64,000 bases of DNA from positions 868,001 through 932,000 of the forward strand of contig NZ_BNAU01000001.1 in the NCBI RefSeq assembly GCF_014653945.1, in the 5' to 3' direction. Position 1 is the stretch's first letter, and each line of letters opens with the position of its first letter. Both the position numbers and the translations under genes were made by a program. Positions 8,286 to 16,843 of this stretch are shown here, in pieces. The notes under the pieces were generated by a model. It saw nothing but the letters and a program-made list of their open reading frames with translations, had not been told where the DNA came from and ran no database searches. The DNA comes from Amycolatopsis deserti. GTDB taxonomy: Bacteria > Actinomycetota > Actinomycetes > Mycobacteriales > Pseudonocardiaceae.

Positions 8286-9119
8286 ATGCATTCAGGACAG
8301 CAGTCGCCGGACGTGGCGGATGACCGTTACGAGATCCTTGTGGTCCGCCACGGCGAGCTAAACACCCGGCGCAGCCACGTGTTCCTCAACTATGAGGACT
8401 ACGGCGAACCGGACGGGCCGTTCACGCTCGGGTACTACTTCTGGGTTGTCCGCAACCAGTCCCGGACGGTGGTGTTCGACACCGGGTTCTCCCGCGAAGC
8501 GGCCATCCGCCGGGGCCGGACCGTCCTGCTGGAACCGCCGGAGGCGCTGCGGCAACTGGGTGTGGAGCCGGCCGCCGACGTGACGGTGGTGCTGTCCCAC
8601 GGGCACTACGACCACGCCGGGAACCTGGACTACTTCGAGAACGCGCCGGTGTTGATGGCGCGGGCGGAGTTCGAGTTCTGGCGCGGGCCGGGCGCTCGCC
8701 ACCACCACTTCGCCTCCTTGGCGGAGCCCGCCGAACTCGGGCACCTCGATGTGCTCGAGAAGTCGGGGCGGCTGCGGCTCACCGACGGCGAGGTGGTGGT
8801 GGCGCCGGGCATCACGCTCGCTGAGCTGCCCGGGCACACGCCGGGACAGGTGGTGCTCTTGGTCGACACTCCCGCGGGGCGGGTTCTGCTGGCCTCGGAT
8901 GCCGTGCACTTCGACGAGGAGCTCGACCGGGACATGCCCTTCCGGCACATGTGCGACCTCGTGGACGCCTACGGCAGCCTGGACCGTCTGCGCGACCTGC
9001 GTGACTCGGGAGAGGTGTGCGCGGTGATCGCCGGGCACGAGACGAGAGTGATGGAGCGGTACCCACCGCTCCCCGGCACCCTCGGCGAGCACGTCGTGGT
9101 CATCGGGGCCGGGGAGTGA
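8286..9119 (+). CDS. Metallo-beta-lactamase-fold lactonase, AHL-lactonase-like
   Basis: The 277-residue product has the HxHxDH metal motif as HGHYDHAGN, preceded by VVFDTGF, and later ELPGHTPGQ, LLASDAVHF and a final IAGHE. This order and length match the AiiA/AttM N-acyl homoserine lactonase family, which opens lactone rings with two zinc ions. In a catabolic setting it may instead hydrolyse a pathway lactone. GAGGAGTGTC precedes ATG 8286. It is convergent with the maleylacetate reductase gene, with only 8 bases between the stops. Confidence 0.82.
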   Translation: MHSGQQSPDVADDRYEILVVRHGELNTRRSHVFLNYEDYGEPDGPFTLGYYFWVVRNQSRTVVFDTGFSREAAIRRGRTVLLEPPEALRQLGVEPAADVTVVLSHGHYDHAGNLDYFENAPVLMARAEFEFWRGPGARHHHFASLAEPAELGHLDVLEKSGRLRLTDGEVVVAPGITLAELPGHTPGQVVLLVDTPAGRVLLASDAVHFDEELDRDMPFRHMCDLVDAYGSLDRLRDLRDSGEVCAVIAGHETRVMERYPPLPGTLGEHVVVIGAGE

Positions 9120-9127
9120 GCGGGGGG

Positions 9128-10168
9128 TCAGGCCGGCGGCTCCCCGCGAAGGGCCCGCTCCAGGAGCGCACGGACCCCGTACTCGGTCACGGGCACCGGA
9201 TTCGCGTAGGGGGCGGCGAGGACGTGCCGCACGACGATGTCGACATCGGATGCCGTCATACCGAGTTGGCTCAACGCGGTGGGCGCACCGGTGCTGTACG
9301 CCAGCGCGGACATGGTTGCTGCTGGAGCCCGCCCGCCAGGAAGAGCGGTCCGCAGGATCCGGACGGCGTCCGGGATGGCTGCGGCGTTGTAGGCCAGGGC
9401 GTGCGGCAGCACGACTGTGTGCGTCTCCGCGTGGGGGAGTCCGAGCGTCCCGCCCAGGACGTGACACAGCTTGTGGTGCAAGCCCATCGTCGTGCTGTCC
9501 AGACACACTCCGGCCAGCCACGCGCCGCGTAGGGCGGTGTCCGCACCGGAACCGGTGGACAGCCCGGGCAGGGCTTCGGCGATCAGCCGCACTGCTTCGG
9601 CGGCGAGGAGATCGGTGACCGGGGTGCGGTCCGGCGCGTAGAGGGCTTCGACGGCGTGCGCGACGGCGTTGAACGCGCTCGGCACTGCCAGCTTCGGTGG
9701 CAGGGTGGCGACCAGGTCCGGATCGTAGACCACCGACCGGGGCGCGACGACCGGGTCGCGGCCCGTCCGTTTGACGCCGTTCTCGGTGATTCCCCAGACG
9801 CGGGTCATTTCGGAGCCGGCGTAGGTGGTCGGCACAGCGAGCACGGGCACGTGGGTCTGGAGGGCGAGCGCCTTCGCCAGGCCGATGGCCGACCCGCCGC
9901 CCACGGCGACAGCGGCGTCGGCCCCCGCGGCCCTCGCCTGTTCCCGGACTGACTCGGCGTCGGCCCTCGGCACGTGCATCGGCGGGTCGGTGATGGTGGC
10001 GACGACCCGGTTACCGAGCAGCGAGCGGGCGCGATCGTGGTAGCGGCTGCTGGTGATGAGCACGACCCGGTGCGCGCCGGTCCGGTCAGCCTCCTCGGCG
10101 AGGCGCTCGATCGCGCCGCTGCCGAAGACTACGCGCGCCGCGCGTTGCTGGTGGACGAAGGCGGTCAT
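9128..10168 (-). CDS. Maleylacetate reductase
   Basis: This 346-residue iron-type alcohol dehydrogenase has the nucleotide loop AVGGGSAIGLAKALAL, VPTTYAGSEMT, and metal-binding histidines in NAVAHAVEALYA and HHKLCHVLGG. The set matches maleylacetate reductases, which reduce maleylacetate to 3-oxoadipate with NAD(P)H. Its start overlaps the stop of the dioxygenase gene by 4 bases (ATGA), so it is last in the seven-gene operon. It handles the product of the gene before it. Confidence 0.92.
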   Translation of the reverse strand: MTAFVHQQRAARVVFGSGAIERLAEEADRTGAHRVVLITSSRYHDRARSLLGNRVVATITDPPMHVPRADAESVREQARAAGADAAVAVGGGSAIGLAKALALQTHVPVLAVPTTYAGSEMTRVWGITENGVKRTGRDPVVAPRSVVYDPDLVATLPPKLAVPSAFNAVAHAVEALYAPDRTPVTDLLAAEAVRLIAEALPGLSTGSGADTALRGAWLAGVCLDSTTMGLHHKLCHVLGGTLGLPHAETHTVVLPHALAYNAAAIPDAVRILRTALPGGRAPAATMSALAYSTGAPTALSQLGMTASDVDIVVRHVLAAPYANPVPVTEYGVRALLERALRGEPPA

Positions 10169-11046
10169 CCCGCCGCCCGCAGCCGGAGTTCCACGTGGGC
10201 GTGGTGGAAGGGCACCGGGAGCCCATGGGCCGCGGCGAGTTCTTCGTCGTCGGTGAGCGGGAAGTCGATCACCAGGCTGTCCTTGACCCCGAACACCGCG
10301 TCCGACTCCAGGTAGGGGGAACCCGCCACGAAGACGTGGGTGGTCAGTGGCGCGTGGCCCTCGGCGCCGGCGATGAAGTGGATGTGCGCGGGCCGGTACG
10401 GGTGGCGGCCCGTGGCGGCCAGCAGAGCACCGACCGGCCCGTCGTGGGGGATCGGGTAGGGCGCGGGCAGGATCGTGCGAAAGGCGAACCGGCCGTGCTG
10501 GTCACAGGTGAACAGGCCGCGCAGGTTGCGCTCCGGCACCTCACCGGGAACCTGGACGTCGTAGAAGCCCTTCTCGTCGGCCTGCCAGACGTCGACGAGC
10601 GCGCCCCCGAGTGTCGCGCCGTCGGCGGACAGGACCTGCCCCGTCACCAGCGTCGGTTCGCCACCGGGAGCCAGCGAGATCGTGTCGCCGAGCTGCCGAG
10701 GCGGTGAATCGACCATGTGGAACGGGCCGAGCACGGTGGATTCGGTCGCCCCGGCCGGGGCCCGGTTGGCGATCGAGTCCACCAGCATCGACAGGCCGAG
10801 CACGTCGGAGAGCAGGATGAACTCCTGCCGGACCTCGTCGCACTTCTGCCCGGTGCGGGTGAGGAACTCGATGCCGGCGTCCAGCTCGGCCAGGGTCAGT
10901 TCGACCTCCTTGGCGAAGGCGTGCAGGTGCCGGACCAAGGCGGTCACGATCTGCCGCAGGCGTGGGTCGGGGGTGCCGGCGAAGGCGGCCTCGACCACCT
11001 CCGCGGACCGTGCTTCGGAGAACAGTTCGGTCTTGTTCGCTGTCAT
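10165..11046 (-). CDS. Hydroxyquinol 1,2-dioxygenase (intradiol)
   Basis: The 293-residue protein has an N-terminal dimerisation domain and an intradiol core. The likely Fe(III) ligands are Tyr in EKGFYDVQ, Tyr in APYPIP and the two His of RPAHIHFI. STVLGPFHM and the overall length fit hydroxyquinol 1,2-dioxygenases. The enzyme cleaves 1,2,4-trihydroxybenzene to maleylacetate. It overlaps the FolD gene and the maleylacetate reductase gene by 4 bases each, so the enzyme of the next step is translated directly after it. A catechol-type substrate cannot be fully excluded from sequence alone. Confidence 0.92.
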   Translation of the reverse strand: MTANKTELFSEARSAEVVEAAFAGTPDPRLRQIVTALVRHLHAFAKEVELTLAELDAGIEFLTRTGQKCDEVRQEFILLSDVLGLSMLVDSIANRAPAGATESTVLGPFHMVDSPPRQLGDTISLAPGGEPTLVTGQVLSADGATLGGALVDVWQADEKGFYDVQVPGEVPERNLRGLFTCDQHGRFAFRTILPAPYPIPHDGPVGALLAATGRHPYRPAHIHFIAGAEGHAPLTTHVFVAGSPYLESDAVFGVKDSLVIDFPLTDDEELAAAHGLPVPFHHAHVELRLRAAG

Positions 11047-11912
11047 GGGAGTAGTCCTGCCTGGATGCGGGCCGCCCGCAGGGTGTTGGCGAGCAGCATG
11101 GCGATGGTCATCGGGCCGACGCCGCCCGGAACCGGGGTGATCCGGCCGGCGACCCCGGCCACCCGGTCGTAGTCGACGTCGCCGCGCAGCCCGTGCTCGG
11201 TGCGGTGGATCCCGACGTCCACCACGGTGGCTCCGGGACGGACCGCGTCCGGGCCGATCAGGCCCGGGACCCCGGCGGCGACCACGAGGACCTCGGCTCG
11301 CCGGCAGACCTGGTCCAGGTCCCTGGTGCGGGAATGGCAGAGGGTCACGGTCGCGTCCTGCTCGGTCAGCAGCTGCACCATCGGCCTACCCACGAGGACG
11401 GACCGCCCGACCACGGTCACCTCGGTGCCCGCGAGGGCTACCTGGTGGTCCTGGAGGAGCCGGATCACCCCGGCCGGGGTGCAGGGCCGCAGGCCCGGTC
11501 GTCCCTGGGCCAGGGCGCCGGCGCTCGCCGGGGTGAGGCCGTCGACGTCCTTCGCGGCCGGGATGCGCGCGAGCAGCGCCTCGGCGTCGAGGTGCGCGGG
11601 GACGGGAAGCTGGAGCAGGATCCCCGACACGTCGGGATTCGCGGCCAGTTCGTCGAGGACGGCCGCCACCTCGTCCTGGCCGATGTCGCCGGGCAGGTGG
11701 CGGTGCAGGTCGCGCATGCCGGCCGCGCTGCAGGCGCGCCGCTTGTTCCGGACGTAGACCTCCGAGGCCGGGTCGTCGCCGATGAGCACCGTGGCCAGCC
11801 CCGGCGCGGGATGTCCGTCTTGTGTCATGGTCGCCACCGCTGTGGCGACCTCGGAGCGCACCCGCCGGGCGGACACCGTGCCGTCCATGATCCGTGCCGT
11901 CTGTGCCGTCAT
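11043..11912 (-). CDS. folD: Methylenetetrahydrofolate dehydrogenase/cyclohydrolase
   Basis: This 289-residue protein carries the FolD signatures: YVRNKRRACSAAGM with the catalytic Lys region, GILLQLPVPAH, KDVDGLTP, PCTPAGVI, the dinucleotide motif VVGRSVLVGRPM and TPVPGGVGPMTIAMLL. It converts 5,10-methylene-THF through methenyl-THF to 10-formyl-THF. It overlaps its neighbours by 4 bases on both sides, inside an aromatic ring-cleavage operon. That placement points to dissimilation of methoxyl-derived C1 units rather than general biosynthesis, and it is probably a second copy to a housekeeping folD. Confidence 0.95.
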   Translation of the reverse strand: MTAQTARIMDGTVSARRVRSEVATAVATMTQDGHPAPGLATVLIGDDPASEVYVRNKRRACSAAGMRDLHRHLPGDIGQDEVAAVLDELAANPDVSGILLQLPVPAHLDAEALLARIPAAKDVDGLTPASAGALAQGRPGLRPCTPAGVIRLLQDHQVALAGTEVTVVGRSVLVGRPMVQLLTEQDATVTLCHSRTRDLDQVCRRAEVLVVAAGVPGLIGPDAVRPGATVVDVGIHRTEHGLRGDVDYDRVAGVAGRITPVPGGVGPMTIAMLLANTLRAARIQAGLLP

Positions 11913-12925
11913 CGCTGGTCGTCACCTGCCAGTGCGGTGTCCAGCCAGCCGGTCACGACATCGAGGACCTCGCGGTTGTTCAGCTCCACCATCATGCCGT
12001 GACCGTTGCCGTGGACGCCGTGCTCGGCGAGCCGCAGGTGCTGCGCGGCGACCCCGGCCCCGTTAAGGTGCTCCGCAACCGGTCGGCACGCCGCGGCCAG
12101 CGGCGACGCGTCGGCCTCGACGACCGCGACCGGCAAGTTCGCGAGCCGCGGCAGCGCCCTCGGGCGCCGCGGGTCGAGGTCGCCGGCCGACGTGGCAGGG
12201 GGATCGTAGGTGAGTGGTGCGGCCGTCAAGCCCCAGTCCAGCGAGAGCCCGGCTTCGGGGATGCGGACGAACGGCGGTCCCACGGGTTCGATCGCGACGA
12301 TGGCTTTCACCAGGTCGGGCCGGGCATCGGCGGCGAGCCACCCGGCCGGCGCGCCCGCGGAGTGCGTGATCAGCACGGCCGGCCCGGTCTGGGCCAGCAA
12401 CTCGGCGAGCCGGGCGCCTTCGAGCGCCTGCGCCGCGGCCAGGTCACGCGGCAGCCCGGTGAAACCGGCGGCCAGCTGCGCCACCGCGGGATCCCCGGCA
12501 CCCCCAGGGCCGGGCCACTGCGTGTGGACCTCGTCGGTTCCCGGAGCGAAGATCGCCGCGGCACCTTCGAGCGGCGGCACGGGAGCCGTCGCCGCGTCGG
12601 GACGGGGTGACCGCCCGTGTCCCGGGCGGTCGACCACGAACACGGTCCAGCGGTCCTGCACCAGATAGCCGGCCCAGCCGGGGCGGCCGTCCGGTGTCGC
12701 GAGCCAGTCGGTGCCCTGGCCCCCGCCGCCGTGCACCAGCACGACCGGGACCGGCCGGGCGTTGACCGGTGATTCCCACTCGACATACATCGGCGAGTCC
12801 AGCCGGGAACCGTCGGGACCGGCGACGCGGTCGCCGGTGACCCAGAAGAACCCGCGCCGCGAGGTGACCGGCGCCTGCGTGAACGTCCAGGGCGCGTGCA
12901 TCGCGCTCTCGCCGGTCCTGGTCAT
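11909..12925 (-). CDS. Alpha/beta hydrolase
   Basis: This 338-residue protein has the oxyanion-hole loop VVLVHGGGGQGTDW, FVVDRPGHGRS, a nucleophile elbow ITHSAGAPAG (Ser flanked as H-S-A-G) and a C-terminal EHGVHGNGHGMM with a candidate catalytic His. The start ATG 12925 overlaps the stop of the FAD monooxygenase gene by 4 bases. It likely hydrolyses an ester or C-C bond of a pathway intermediate. The sequence does not resolve which. Confidence 0.85.
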   Translation of the reverse strand: MTRTGESAMHAPWTFTQAPVTSRRGFFWVTGDRVAGPDGSRLDSPMYVEWESPVNARPVPVVLVHGGGGQGTDWLATPDGRPGWAGYLVQDRWTVFVVDRPGHGRSPRPDAATAPVPPLEGAAAIFAPGTDEVHTQWPGPGGAGDPAVAQLAAGFTGLPRDLAAAQALEGARLAELLAQTGPAVLITHSAGAPAGWLAADARPDLVKAIVAIEPVGPPFVRIPEAGLSLDWGLTAAPLTYDPPATSAGDLDPRRPRALPRLANLPVAVVEADASPLAAACRPVAEHLNGAGVAAQHLRLAEHGVHGNGHGMMVELNNREVLDVVTGWLDTALAGDDQR

Positions 12926-14124
12926 GGTGTCACCGGGACGAGCTGGGGCGTGCGGAGCCGCGCGAGCGCCAGCTGCGACTCGCGGCGTTTGGCGGCGTCC
13001 GCGGCCACCGCGCGGAGGCCGGCCAGGTCGCTCTCCAGCCGGTCCGGGTCGGTCGAGTGGTAGACCAGGCGCTTGAGCTCGGAAGCCTGCGGCGAGGCGA
13101 TCTCGAGGAACGCTCGGCGTCGGTCGTCGCTGTACCGGTCGAGCACCGGCTCGGGCGCCTCGCCCCGGATCACCGCCGCCAGCGCGGGGTAGAGCACGTC
13201 GGCATCGAGCAGGCCGCTGGTCAGGCCGAGCCCGCCGGTGGGGTTCGTCGCGTGCGCGGCGTCTCCGGCGAGCAGGACGCGGCCGGCCCGGAACGTCTCG
13301 GCGGCACGCTGGTGCATGCGGTACGGCGAGTGGTGCACCAGTTCGTACTCCTGGGAACCGGGCAGGGTTTTCGCGAAGTAGGCCGGCATGCGGTCCAGTA
13401 CGGACTCGACCGGCAGGTCCAGGTCCTCGGCGTAGGTGACGCGCCAGAGCCCGGTGTCGTCGATCTTCGCCACGACGGCGCCGAGCGCCGGGTCGATGAC
13501 GAGGTTGGTCAGCGCGTAACCGTAGGCCTCGAAGTCGTAGCGGACGTTGGTGGCGACGAAGCGTTCCGGCCAGGTCGTGCCCGCGTAGCCGAGCCCGAGC
13601 GCCTGGCGGATCGCACTGCTCGCGCCGTCGGCTCCGACCACCCAGCGCGAGCGGTACTCGTGTGGCCCGTCCGGGCCCTCCGCGGTGAGCCGCACCTCGT
13701 CGTCGTCCTGGGTGAGGCCGGTGACCCGGGTGTTCCAGTGCACCGAGGCGCCGGGCCGCGCCAGCAGGTGTTCGAGGACGATGGCGCCGAACCGGTCCTG
13801 ACCGAGCTCGATCACGTAGGGCCGGGGCGTGAGGTCCTCGAGCACGTCGAAGCTCAGCGTGATCTGTTCGCCGGTCCGCAGCACCCGCAGTGTCATCCCC
13901 GTGGTGCTGCGCAGTCCGGCGTTGTCGACGTCGGACATGATCCCGAGCCGGTCGAGGAGGTCGAAGACGAACCACAGGTAGCTGATCGCCCTCGGCGAGT
14001 CGTTCAGCGCGGGTTCGGCCTCCACCACGGTCACGTCCAGCCCGGCCTGGCTCAGCCCCAGAGCGGTCAGCAGTCCCACCGGCCCGGCGCCGACGACGAT
14101 CACGTCGGCGGGTTCCTTCGTCAC
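12922..14124 (-). CDS. FAD-dependent aromatic monooxygenase (PheA/TfdB type)
   Basis: The 400-residue protein starts with the FAD motif VIVVGAGPVGLLTALGL and has the second FAD motif as GRVLLAGDAAHATNPTGGLGL, with RWVVGADGASSAIR between. These mark group A flavoprotein hydroxylases acting on phenols. GTG 14124 was chosen for the AGAAGGG ribosome site; the open frame goes further 5' without similarity. Because the next operon genes cleave hydroxyquinol, an ortho- or para-hydroxylation that yields a trihydroxybenzene is inferred. The C-terminal thioredoxin-like domain seen in longer relatives is absent. Confidence 0.88.
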   Translation of the reverse strand: MTKEPADVIVVGAGPVGLLTALGLSQAGLDVTVVEAEPALNDSPRAISYLWFVFDLLDRLGIMSDVDNAGLRSTTGMTLRVLRTGEQITLSFDVLEDLTPRPYVIELGQDRFGAIVLEHLLARPGASVHWNTRVTGLTQDDDEVRLTAEGPDGPHEYRSRWVVGADGASSAIRQALGLGYAGTTWPERFVATNVRYDFEAYGYALTNLVIDPALGAVVAKIDDTGLWRVTYAEDLDLPVESVLDRMPAYFAKTLPGSQEYELVHHSPYRMHQRAAETFRAGRVLLAGDAAHATNPTGGLGLTSGLLDADVLYPALAAVIRGEAPEPVLDRYSDDRRRAFLEIASPQASELKRLVYHSTDPDRLESDLAGLRAVAADAAKRRESQLALARLRTPQLVPVTP

Positions 14125-14137
14125 GTTCGTTGCCCTT

Positions 14138-15070
14138 CTAGAAGACGATGGTTTCGTTGCCGTGCCGCACCACGCGGTCTTCGCAGTGCCACCGCACCGC
14201 GCGTGACAGGACGGCCCGTTCGACATCGGCGCCGAGCCGGACCAAGTCGTCGACGCTGTGCCCGTGGTGCACGCGCACCACGTCCTGCTCGATGATGGGG
14301 CCCTCGTCGAGGTCCTCGGTCACGTAGTGCGCGGTCGCGCCGACCAGCTTCACGCCCCGTTCCCGCGCTCGCTTGTACGGCGCCGCGCCGATGAACGCAG
14401 GCAGGAACGAGTGGTGGATGTTGATCAGCGGGCAGCCCACCTCGGCGAGGAAGTGCGGCGTGATGATCTGCATGTAGCGGGCCAGTACCACGAGATCGAC
14501 GTTGCCGCGCAACAGTTCGAGCTGGCGCTGTTCGGCCTCGGCCCGGCTGTCGCGGGTGGCGGGGATGTGGATGAACGGCACGCCGAAGGACCGCACGTCG
14601 TCGGCGAGGTCCGGGTGGTTGGCGATCACCATGACCACGGACATGTCCAGCTCACCGCGCCGGTTGCGCCACAGCAGGTCCAGCAGGCAATGGTCGGTTT
14701 TGGAGGCCATGATCGCCACCCGCTTGGGTTTGGCCGCCTCGGTGAGCCGGAACTCGATGTCGAACTCGCCGGCGACGGTTCGCGCGAACTCGCGTTCCAC
14801 CGCTTCCCGTTCGGCCGCGAGCCCCGGCAGGTGGAAGATGGTCCGCTGCATGAACGTGCCGTTCTCCGGCGCCGTCGTGTGCTGGTCGAGCGAGATGATG
14901 TTCGCGCCCGCCCTGGTGAGGAACGTGCTGACCGCCGACACCAGCCCGGGACGGTCCGGGCAGTGCAGCAGCAGGCGGCCGAGGTCCTGGTCGCGGACAC
15001 CGGCGGGTAGCCGCCGCGGAGCGGTGGCGGCGGCCGGGGTGGTGTCCCGGGTGGCTGCGGGAGCCGGCAT
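14138..15070 (-). CDS. purU: Formyltetrahydrofolate deformylase
   Basis: The 310-residue product has an N-terminal ACT domain (LLLHCPDRPGLVSAVSTFL) and a formyltransferase-fold catalytic domain with INIHHSFLPAF and DLDEGPIIEQD, which supply the Asn-His-Asp triad. PurU hydrolyses 10-formyl-THF to formate and THF. AAGGAG lies 8 bases before ATG 15070. With FolD in the same operon it completes a route from methylene-THF to formate, freeing THF. A residual N-terminal tail of about 25 Ala/Thr/Pro residues precedes the ACT domain. Confidence 0.95.
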   Translation of the reverse strand: MPAPAATRDTTPAAATAPRRLPAGVRDQDLGRLLLHCPDRPGLVSAVSTFLTRAGANIISLDQHTTAPENGTFMQRTIFHLPGLAAEREAVEREFARTVAGEFDIEFRLTEAAKPKRVAIMASKTDHCLLDLLWRNRRGELDMSVVMVIANHPDLADDVRSFGVPFIHIPATRDSRAEAEQRQLELLRGNVDLVVLARYMQIITPHFLAEVGCPLINIHHSFLPAFIGAAPYKRARERGVKLVGATAHYVTEDLDEGPIIEQDVVRVHHGHSVDDLVRLGADVERAVLSRAVRWHCEDRVVRHGNETIVF

Positions 15071-15093
15071 CGTGGTACTCCTTCGCTGGGCTG

Positions 15094-16632
15094 TCACTGC
15101 TCGGAATCCCGGTCCCGACCGGGCCGCAGAGTAGCCGGCCAGATGCCCGATTTGCCGGGAGCGAGGATGCCGCGGGGGTCGAGTGCGTCCTTGAGTTTCT
15201 CGGCGAACCGCAGCTGGGCGTGGTCGCCGAAGCCGAACTGGTCGGCGACCAGGTCCATGTGGGCGAGATTGGTGCGGTACGGGGCGTAGCCGGTCTTCGC
15301 CAGCTCGTGGACCAGTTCGCTGTAGTTCGCGTAGACCGCCTCGGTCTCCTGCTCGTCACGCGGGTCGAAGAACGTGGTGCTGATGTGCAGGGCGCTGCGC
15401 GGGGTGAGGAAGATTCCGTTGACGTAGGCGCGTCCTTGGCGGGCGTAGATCGACCGCACCAGCTGCTCGGTGCGGACGACGGCGTCGCCGGTGGCTGGGC
15501 CGACCGGCGAGAAGTCCAGGTGGCCGGTGTCCGCGCCGTACGGCAGCATCTGCGGGTCCAGCAGGTCCATGTCGGGGATTCCGCGCTGGACCCGCTCGTC
15601 GTGGTTGGCCGGGCCGGTCAGGTCGGTGCCGCTGAAGACCCGCTTCGCGAGTTCGACCCCGGGGAGCCGGCCGAGCGTCGCCTCGATCGTGCGGTACTGG
15701 GCGTCCACGACCGGTTGGCGCCCGTAGAGAGCGAACCGCACGACCCAGCCGTCGCCGTCCGGGTTCAGGTGACCGACACCGTTCTCGTCGACCTCGTAGC
15801 CGCGCGTGAACATCGGGTGGTTCTCGATGGTGCGGTCGAGCAGCAGCCCGCGCAGGCCGTCGACCACCGCGCCCAGCGCCTCGTAGCCGTGGAACCGCGC
15901 CCAGCCGGCCAGATAGGTCTCGGGACGGCGCATCAACCACCAGCCCGTGCTGGTCACGATCCCGAGGTTCGACTGCTGGAACAGCCCGGCGACCGACGGG
16001 CCGTAGCTGTGCGGGTAGGTGTGCCGGGCCGGGTTGCCGTCCATCGCGCCCATCCCGGTGCGGAGCAGCGAACCGTCCGGGAGTACGACCTCGAGGCCGC
16101 AGATGTTGCGCGCGTGGTCGCCGTAGGGCGTGTAGCCGATCCCGTACTCCAGGGAATTGCCGATCACGCTGCCCCAGCCGAGATCCGGAATCGAGGCCCA
16201 CAGTTCGCCGCCCTCGCGTTCGAGCGCCTCGTGCAGGTCGAACCAGCGCACCCCCGGCTCGACGACGGCGTAGGCCAGATCGGTGTCGATCTCGAGAATC
16301 CGGTTCATCTTCCGCAGGTTCACCAGAACCGACCCGCGCAGCCGCGGTGCGGGGCCGCCGTAGGTGTTGTTGCGTCCCTGGCTGAAGGTCCACAGCGGAA
16401 CGCCGTACTCCCCGGCGATGCGCGTGATGGCCTGGACCTGCTCGGTGGTGGTGGGCAGCACCATCGCCGAGGCGTCGAACTCGTCCGACTCCCGGTAGGC
16501 GTAGGGATCGCGGAACTCGAGCAGGTCCTCCCGCGCGGTGACGACCGACTCGGCGCCGAGTTCGGCGGTGAGCTTCTCGATCGCCTTGTCCACGGCGACC
16601 GGACTGATCCCATCAGGAACGACGCTGGTCAT
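15094..16632 (-). CDS. VAO-type FAD-linked oxidase (vanillyl-alcohol/eugenol oxidase-like)
   Basis: This 512-residue protein has the PCMH-type FAD domain (PTTTEQVQAITRIAGEYGVP, FSQGRNNTYGG, VEPGVRWFDLHEAL, GNSLEYGIGYTPYG) and a cap domain. The C-terminal YRTN matches the catalytic Tyr-Arg pair of vanillyl-alcohol oxidase and eugenol oxidase. Such enzymes oxidise para-substituted 4-hydroxy(methoxy)benzyl compounds with O2, or demethylate 4-(methoxymethyl)phenols. It is first in the seven-gene operon. Start ATG 16632 lies 64 bases downstream of the 27-bp element at 16,696. Confidence 0.9.
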   Translation of the reverse strand: MTSVVPDGISPVAVDKAIEKLTAELGAESVVTAREDLLEFRDPYAYRESDEFDASAMVLPTTTEQVQAITRIAGEYGVPLWTFSQGRNNTYGGPAPRLRGSVLVNLRKMNRILEIDTDLAYAVVEPGVRWFDLHEALEREGGELWASIPDLGWGSVIGNSLEYGIGYTPYGDHARNICGLEVVLPDGSLLRTGMGAMDGNPARHTYPHSYGPSVAGLFQQSNLGIVTSTGWWLMRRPETYLAGWARFHGYEALGAVVDGLRGLLLDRTIENHPMFTRGYEVDENGVGHLNPDGDGWVVRFALYGRQPVVDAQYRTIEATLGRLPGVELAKRVFSGTDLTGPANHDERVQRGIPDMDLLDPQMLPYGADTGHLDFSPVGPATGDAVVRTEQLVRSIYARQGRAYVNGIFLTPRSALHISTTFFDPRDEQETEAVYANYSELVHELAKTGYAPYRTNLAHMDLVADQFGFGDHAQLRFAEKLKDALDPRGILAPGKSGIWPATLRPGRDRDSEQ

Positions 16633-16695
16633 CTGGGGCTTCCTTCGTTGGTGGGTCCTTGATCCGATGATCTGGTCCGTCACGGGGAGGGCCAA

Positions 16696-16722
16696 GCGCG
16701 GAACTACGTGTTCGGCTACGTG
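16696..16722 (-). promoter_or_regulatory. 27-bp operator-like element before the VAO operon
   Basis: On the minus strand this reads CACGTAGCCGAACACGTAG followed by TTCCGCGC. Two CACGTAG direct repeats lie 12 bases apart. An identical 27-bp copy, in the same orientation relative to its gene, lies at 19161-19187 before the SDR/LigM-like transcript. The LuxR-type regulator gene lies exactly between the two copies. A binding site for that regulator is inferred. Confidence 0.7.
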
Positions 16723-16843
16723 ACCGGCCGCGTACCGCCACGGGCCCCGCTGCGTCCGTCGGACCCTCCCATGTGGACTTCGCTTTCGCTCACCGCTGGC
16801 GACCGTTGTCGACAGCGCCGGGCACGCCACCTAGGCTGCGGGT

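Noticed and set aside
15220-16662. 480-codon open frame on the plus strand opposite the VAO-type oxidase gene
   Set aside because: It is a low-complexity Arg/Gly/Val translation without any domain; the minus strand encodes a clear VAO-family protein with catalytic residues.
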